Positions 22,947 to 24,558 of a DNA stretch of 24,558 nucleotides are shown piece after piece. The position numbers and the translations under genes are program-made. The stretch's first letter is position 1, and each line of letters opens with the position of its first letter. A model generated the notes under the pieces. It ran no database searches. It worked only from the letters and a program-made list of their open reading frames with translations, and had not been told where the DNA came from. Source of the stretch: an uncultured Oscillospiraceae bacterium (lineage in GTDB: Bacteria > Bacillota > Clostridia > Oscillospirales > Oscillospiraceae); the NCBI GenBank assembly GCA_900758315.1, contig CAAERF010000376.1, positions 1 through 24,558 on the forward strand, given 5' to 3'.

Positions 22947-24095
22947 ATGACAACGATTGATATTATTTCCGGTTTCCTTGGGGCAGGTAAAACCACCCTG
23001 ATTAAAAAACTCATCGCCGAGGCCTTCTCCGGCCAGAAAATCGTCCTGATTGAGAACGAATTCGGCGAAATCGGCATTGACAGCGGCTTCCTGCGGGACG
23101 CCGGCATTGAGATCACCGAGATGAACTCCGGCTGCATCTGCTGCTCTCTGGTGGGCGACTTCGGTCAGGCCCTGCGCCAGGTCCTGGAGCAGCACCACCC
23201 GGACCGCATCCTCATCGAGCCCTCCGGCGTGGGCAAGCTCTCCGACGTGGCCAAGGCTGTGGGGCAGGTTGCGGCGGAGACTGACATGCAGCTGGGCAGC
23301 GCCATCACCGTGGTCAACGCGAAAAAGTGCAAGATGTATCGCAAGAACTTTGGTGAGTTCTTCAACGATCAGCTCCAACACGCCGGCGCCATCATCCTCA
23401 GCCGCACCCAGGATATGGACCTGAACAAGCTCCAGGAAGTGGTGGATATGGTCCGGGAAGAGAATCCCAACGCGGTGATCGTCACCACGCCCTGGGACGA
23501 ACTCACCGGCGGCCAGATTCTCTCTGCCGTAGCTGGCGGCGCCTCGCTGGCTGAGGAACTGATGGCCCAGCTCCAGGCGGAACACGCTCATGAGGACGGT
23601 CATTGCTGCCACCACGATCACGACCATGACCACGAGGACGGCCACTGCTGCCATCACGACCATGACCACGAGGACGGCCACTGCCACCACCACGATCACG
23701 ACCATGACCACGAGGACGGTCACTGCTGCCATCACGATCACGACCATGAACACGAGCATGAGCACCACTACGACGAAAACGGCGTGTGCAGCTGTGGTCA
23801 CCACCATCACGGTCACGACGCCGACGAGGTATTCACTTCCTGGGGCATGGAAACGCCCCGTCAGTTCACTGAGGCGGAGATTCAGACCGCGCTCCAGGCC
23901 CTGGACGACGGCGCTTACGGTGTCGTGCTCCGCTCCAAGGGCATTGTGCCCTGCGTGGACGGAAGCTGGATCCACTTCGACATGGTGCCCGGCGAGATTC
24001 AGGTACGCCGGGGCAGCGCTGACTACACCGGCCGGCTGTGCGTCATCGGCTCCCAGCTGAAGGAGTCGGAGATTCAGCAGCTGTTCTGCCTGTAA
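22947..24095 (+). CDS. COG0523/CobW-family GTPase, metallochaperone-like, with His/Cys-rich insert
   Basis: This encodes 382 residues. COG0523 proteins are G3E GTPases that deliver or handle metals such as zinc, cobalt or iron in the cytoplasm. Visible are Walker A GFLGAGKTT (9-17), the family's metal-binding CxCC motif as GCICCSL (62-68), the ILIEPSGVG strand (88-96), a guanine-specificity segment LSRTQD (151-156), and a C-terminal CobW_C domain (about 300-382). Between the two domains lies a metal-binding-type insert (213-290) with 34 His and 9 Cys, built from four units. Such inserts are known in this family, but this one is long and has CC pairs. The ATG at 22947 follows GAGGGA by 8 bases. 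The metal cannot be told from sequence; zinc or nickel are guesses. A second COG0523-like gene follows 41 bases later without a terminator. Confidence 0.93.
   Translation: MTTIDIISGFLGAGKTTLIKKLIAEAFSGQKIVLIENEFGEIGIDSGFLRDAGIEITEMNSGCICCSLVGDFGQALRQVLEQHHPDRILIEPSGVGKLSDVAKAVGQVAAETDMQLGSAITVVNAKKCKMYRKNFGEFFNDQLQHAGAIILSRTQDMDLNKLQEVVDMVREENPNAVIVTTPWDELTGGQILSAVAGGASLAEELMAQLQAEHAHEDGHCCHHDHDHDHEDGHCCHHDHDHEDGHCHHHDHDHDHEDGHCCHHDHDHEHEHEHHYDENGVCSCGHHHHGHDADEVFTSWGMETPRQFTEAEIQTALQALDDGAYGVVLRSKGIVPCVDGSWIHFDMVPGEIQVRRGSADYTGRLCVIGSQLKESEIQQLFCL
23589..23750 (+). repeat. Four tandem His/Cys-rich coding units
   Basis: The units begin at 23589, 23631, 23667 and 23709 and are 42, 36, 42 and 42 bases long. 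Each starts with codons for HEDGHC (HEDGHCC in three, HEDGHCH in one) and runs into alternating HD. Every length is a multiple of three, so copy-number change would keep the frame. Confidence 0.92.
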
Positions 24096-24136
24096 TCGGT
24101 TCCATGTCCTATCTTACAGATGTGAGGTAACTGACT

Positions 24137-24558
24137 ATGGCACAAAAACCCATTCCCGTCTATATGATCTGCGGCTTTCTGGACGCAGGCAAGACGGATT
24201 TTATCGCTCCCATGCTCACCAGCCCGGATTTCACCGAGGATGAGCGCACCCTCCTCCTGATCTGCGAGGAGGGTGAGAAGGAATATGACGACGCGGCCCT
24301 GGGCAAGTTTAACGTGGTCCCCATCTACCTGGAGGGCAAGGAGGACCTGAACCTGGCCAAAATGCAGGCCCTGGAGGCGGAGTACCATCCCACCCAGATC
24401 GTGATGGAGTACAACGGCATGTGGCAGATCGCCGAGGCCGTGCCCGCCTTCCCCAGGCACTGGGACCTGTACCAGATCGTCACCATTGTGGAGTCCCCCA
24501 CCTTCAACAGCTACGCCAAAAATATGGCCAGCCTGATGATGGAGAAGCTCCGGGAAGC
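24137..24558 (+). CDS. Divergent COG0523/CobW-like GTP-binding protein (3' end outside window)
   Basis: The first 140 codons are visible; the gene runs off the window. The N-terminus VYMICGFLDAGKTDF resembles the COG0523 Walker A, but the fourth position of GFLGAGKTT is Asp (GFLDAGKT, 13-20). The GxxxxGKT pattern is kept. The CxCC motif found in the upstream paralogue is not seen where it would be expected; the region reads LLLICEEGEKEYDD instead. The EPSG strand is replaced by IVMEYNGMW. It therefore looks like a changed partner rather than a copy. The ATG at 24137 follows GTGAGG at usable spacing, and the 41-base gap from the first gene has no terminator, so the two are probably one operon. 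Metal binding and GTPase activity are uncertain. Confidence 0.8.
   Translation, partial: MAQKPIPVYMICGFLDAGKTDFIAPMLTSPDFTEDERTLLLICEEGEKEYDDAALGKFNVVPIYLEGKEDLNLAKMQALEAEYHPTQIVMEYNGMWQIAEAVPAFPRHWDLYQIVTIVESPTFNSYAKNMASLMMEKLRE

Noticed and set aside
23589..23750. Tandem repeats as a possible CRISPR array
   Set aside because: The units are contiguous without spacers, are multiples of three bases, and lie in frame inside a CobW-family gene.
21654..23975. A 773-codon minus-strand frame opposite argD and the COG0523 gene
   Set aside because: Its Val/Met-rich repeats are only the antisense reading of the His/Asp repeat, and the frame crosses the argD terminator.

Overview
This window looks like an ordinary chromosomal stretch from a GC-rich anaerobic Firmicute, most likely a member of Clostridia in the Oscillospirales. 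That placement is inference. It rests on meso-diaminopimelate-type peptidoglycan genes (dapF, a DNPR-type murE), a 56-residue clostridial 2[4Fe-4S] ferredoxin, a CIRCE heat-shock operator, strong GGAGG ribosome binding sites, C-ending codons in most genes, and Firmicute protein families such as DUF975 and the UVR-bearing ClpC. I see no phage, transposon, CRISPR array, rRNA or tRNA.

Layout, left to right. (1) The 3' end of ftsH, then a terminator, a strong promoter and metF (methylenetetrahydrofolate reductase). (2) A minus-strand DUF975 membrane-protein gene. (3) A protein-quality-control block: a perfect CIRCE element, hsp20 and clpB, then a CLC-type chloride channel/antiporter gene, then a clpC-type gene without its usual ctsR-mcsA-mcsB partners. 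(4) A minus-strand dapF-murE operon, diverging from a TetR-family regulator gene. (5) A putP-like sodium/solute symporter whose promoter carries a perfect 14-bp palindrome over the -10 box. (6) A small unrecognised minus-strand gene and a short ferredoxin gene. (7) An arginine-biosynthesis cluster, argG-argH-argC-argJ-argB-argD, with an ARG-box-like site upstream. (8) A pair of COG0523/CobW-family metallochaperone-like GTPase genes; the first has a remarkable His/Cys-rich repeat and the second is cut by the window end.

How the genes work together. FtsH, Hsp20, ClpB and ClpC form a stress and proteolysis group: Hsp20 holds unfolded proteins, ClpB disaggregates them, and ClpC carries an LGF loop of the kind that docks ClpP. 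DapF makes the meso-DAP that MurE adds to the wall precursor. The arg genes cover every step from N-acetylglutamate to ornithine, plus the last two steps from citrulline to arginine; argF, carAB and argR are not in the window. The genome is compact. Most transcription units end in a clear hairpin, followed closely by a well-spaced sigma-A-type promoter, and these promoters often have TTGC rather than TTGA in the -35 box.

Nothing here is clearly a new multi-gene system. The items most worth a second look are the His/Cys repeat of the COG0523 protein and its divergent partner, the small orphan gene at 14946-15155, the putP palindrome, the CIRCE-driven hsp20-clpB unit, and the ferredoxin with near-identical halves and atypical codon use.
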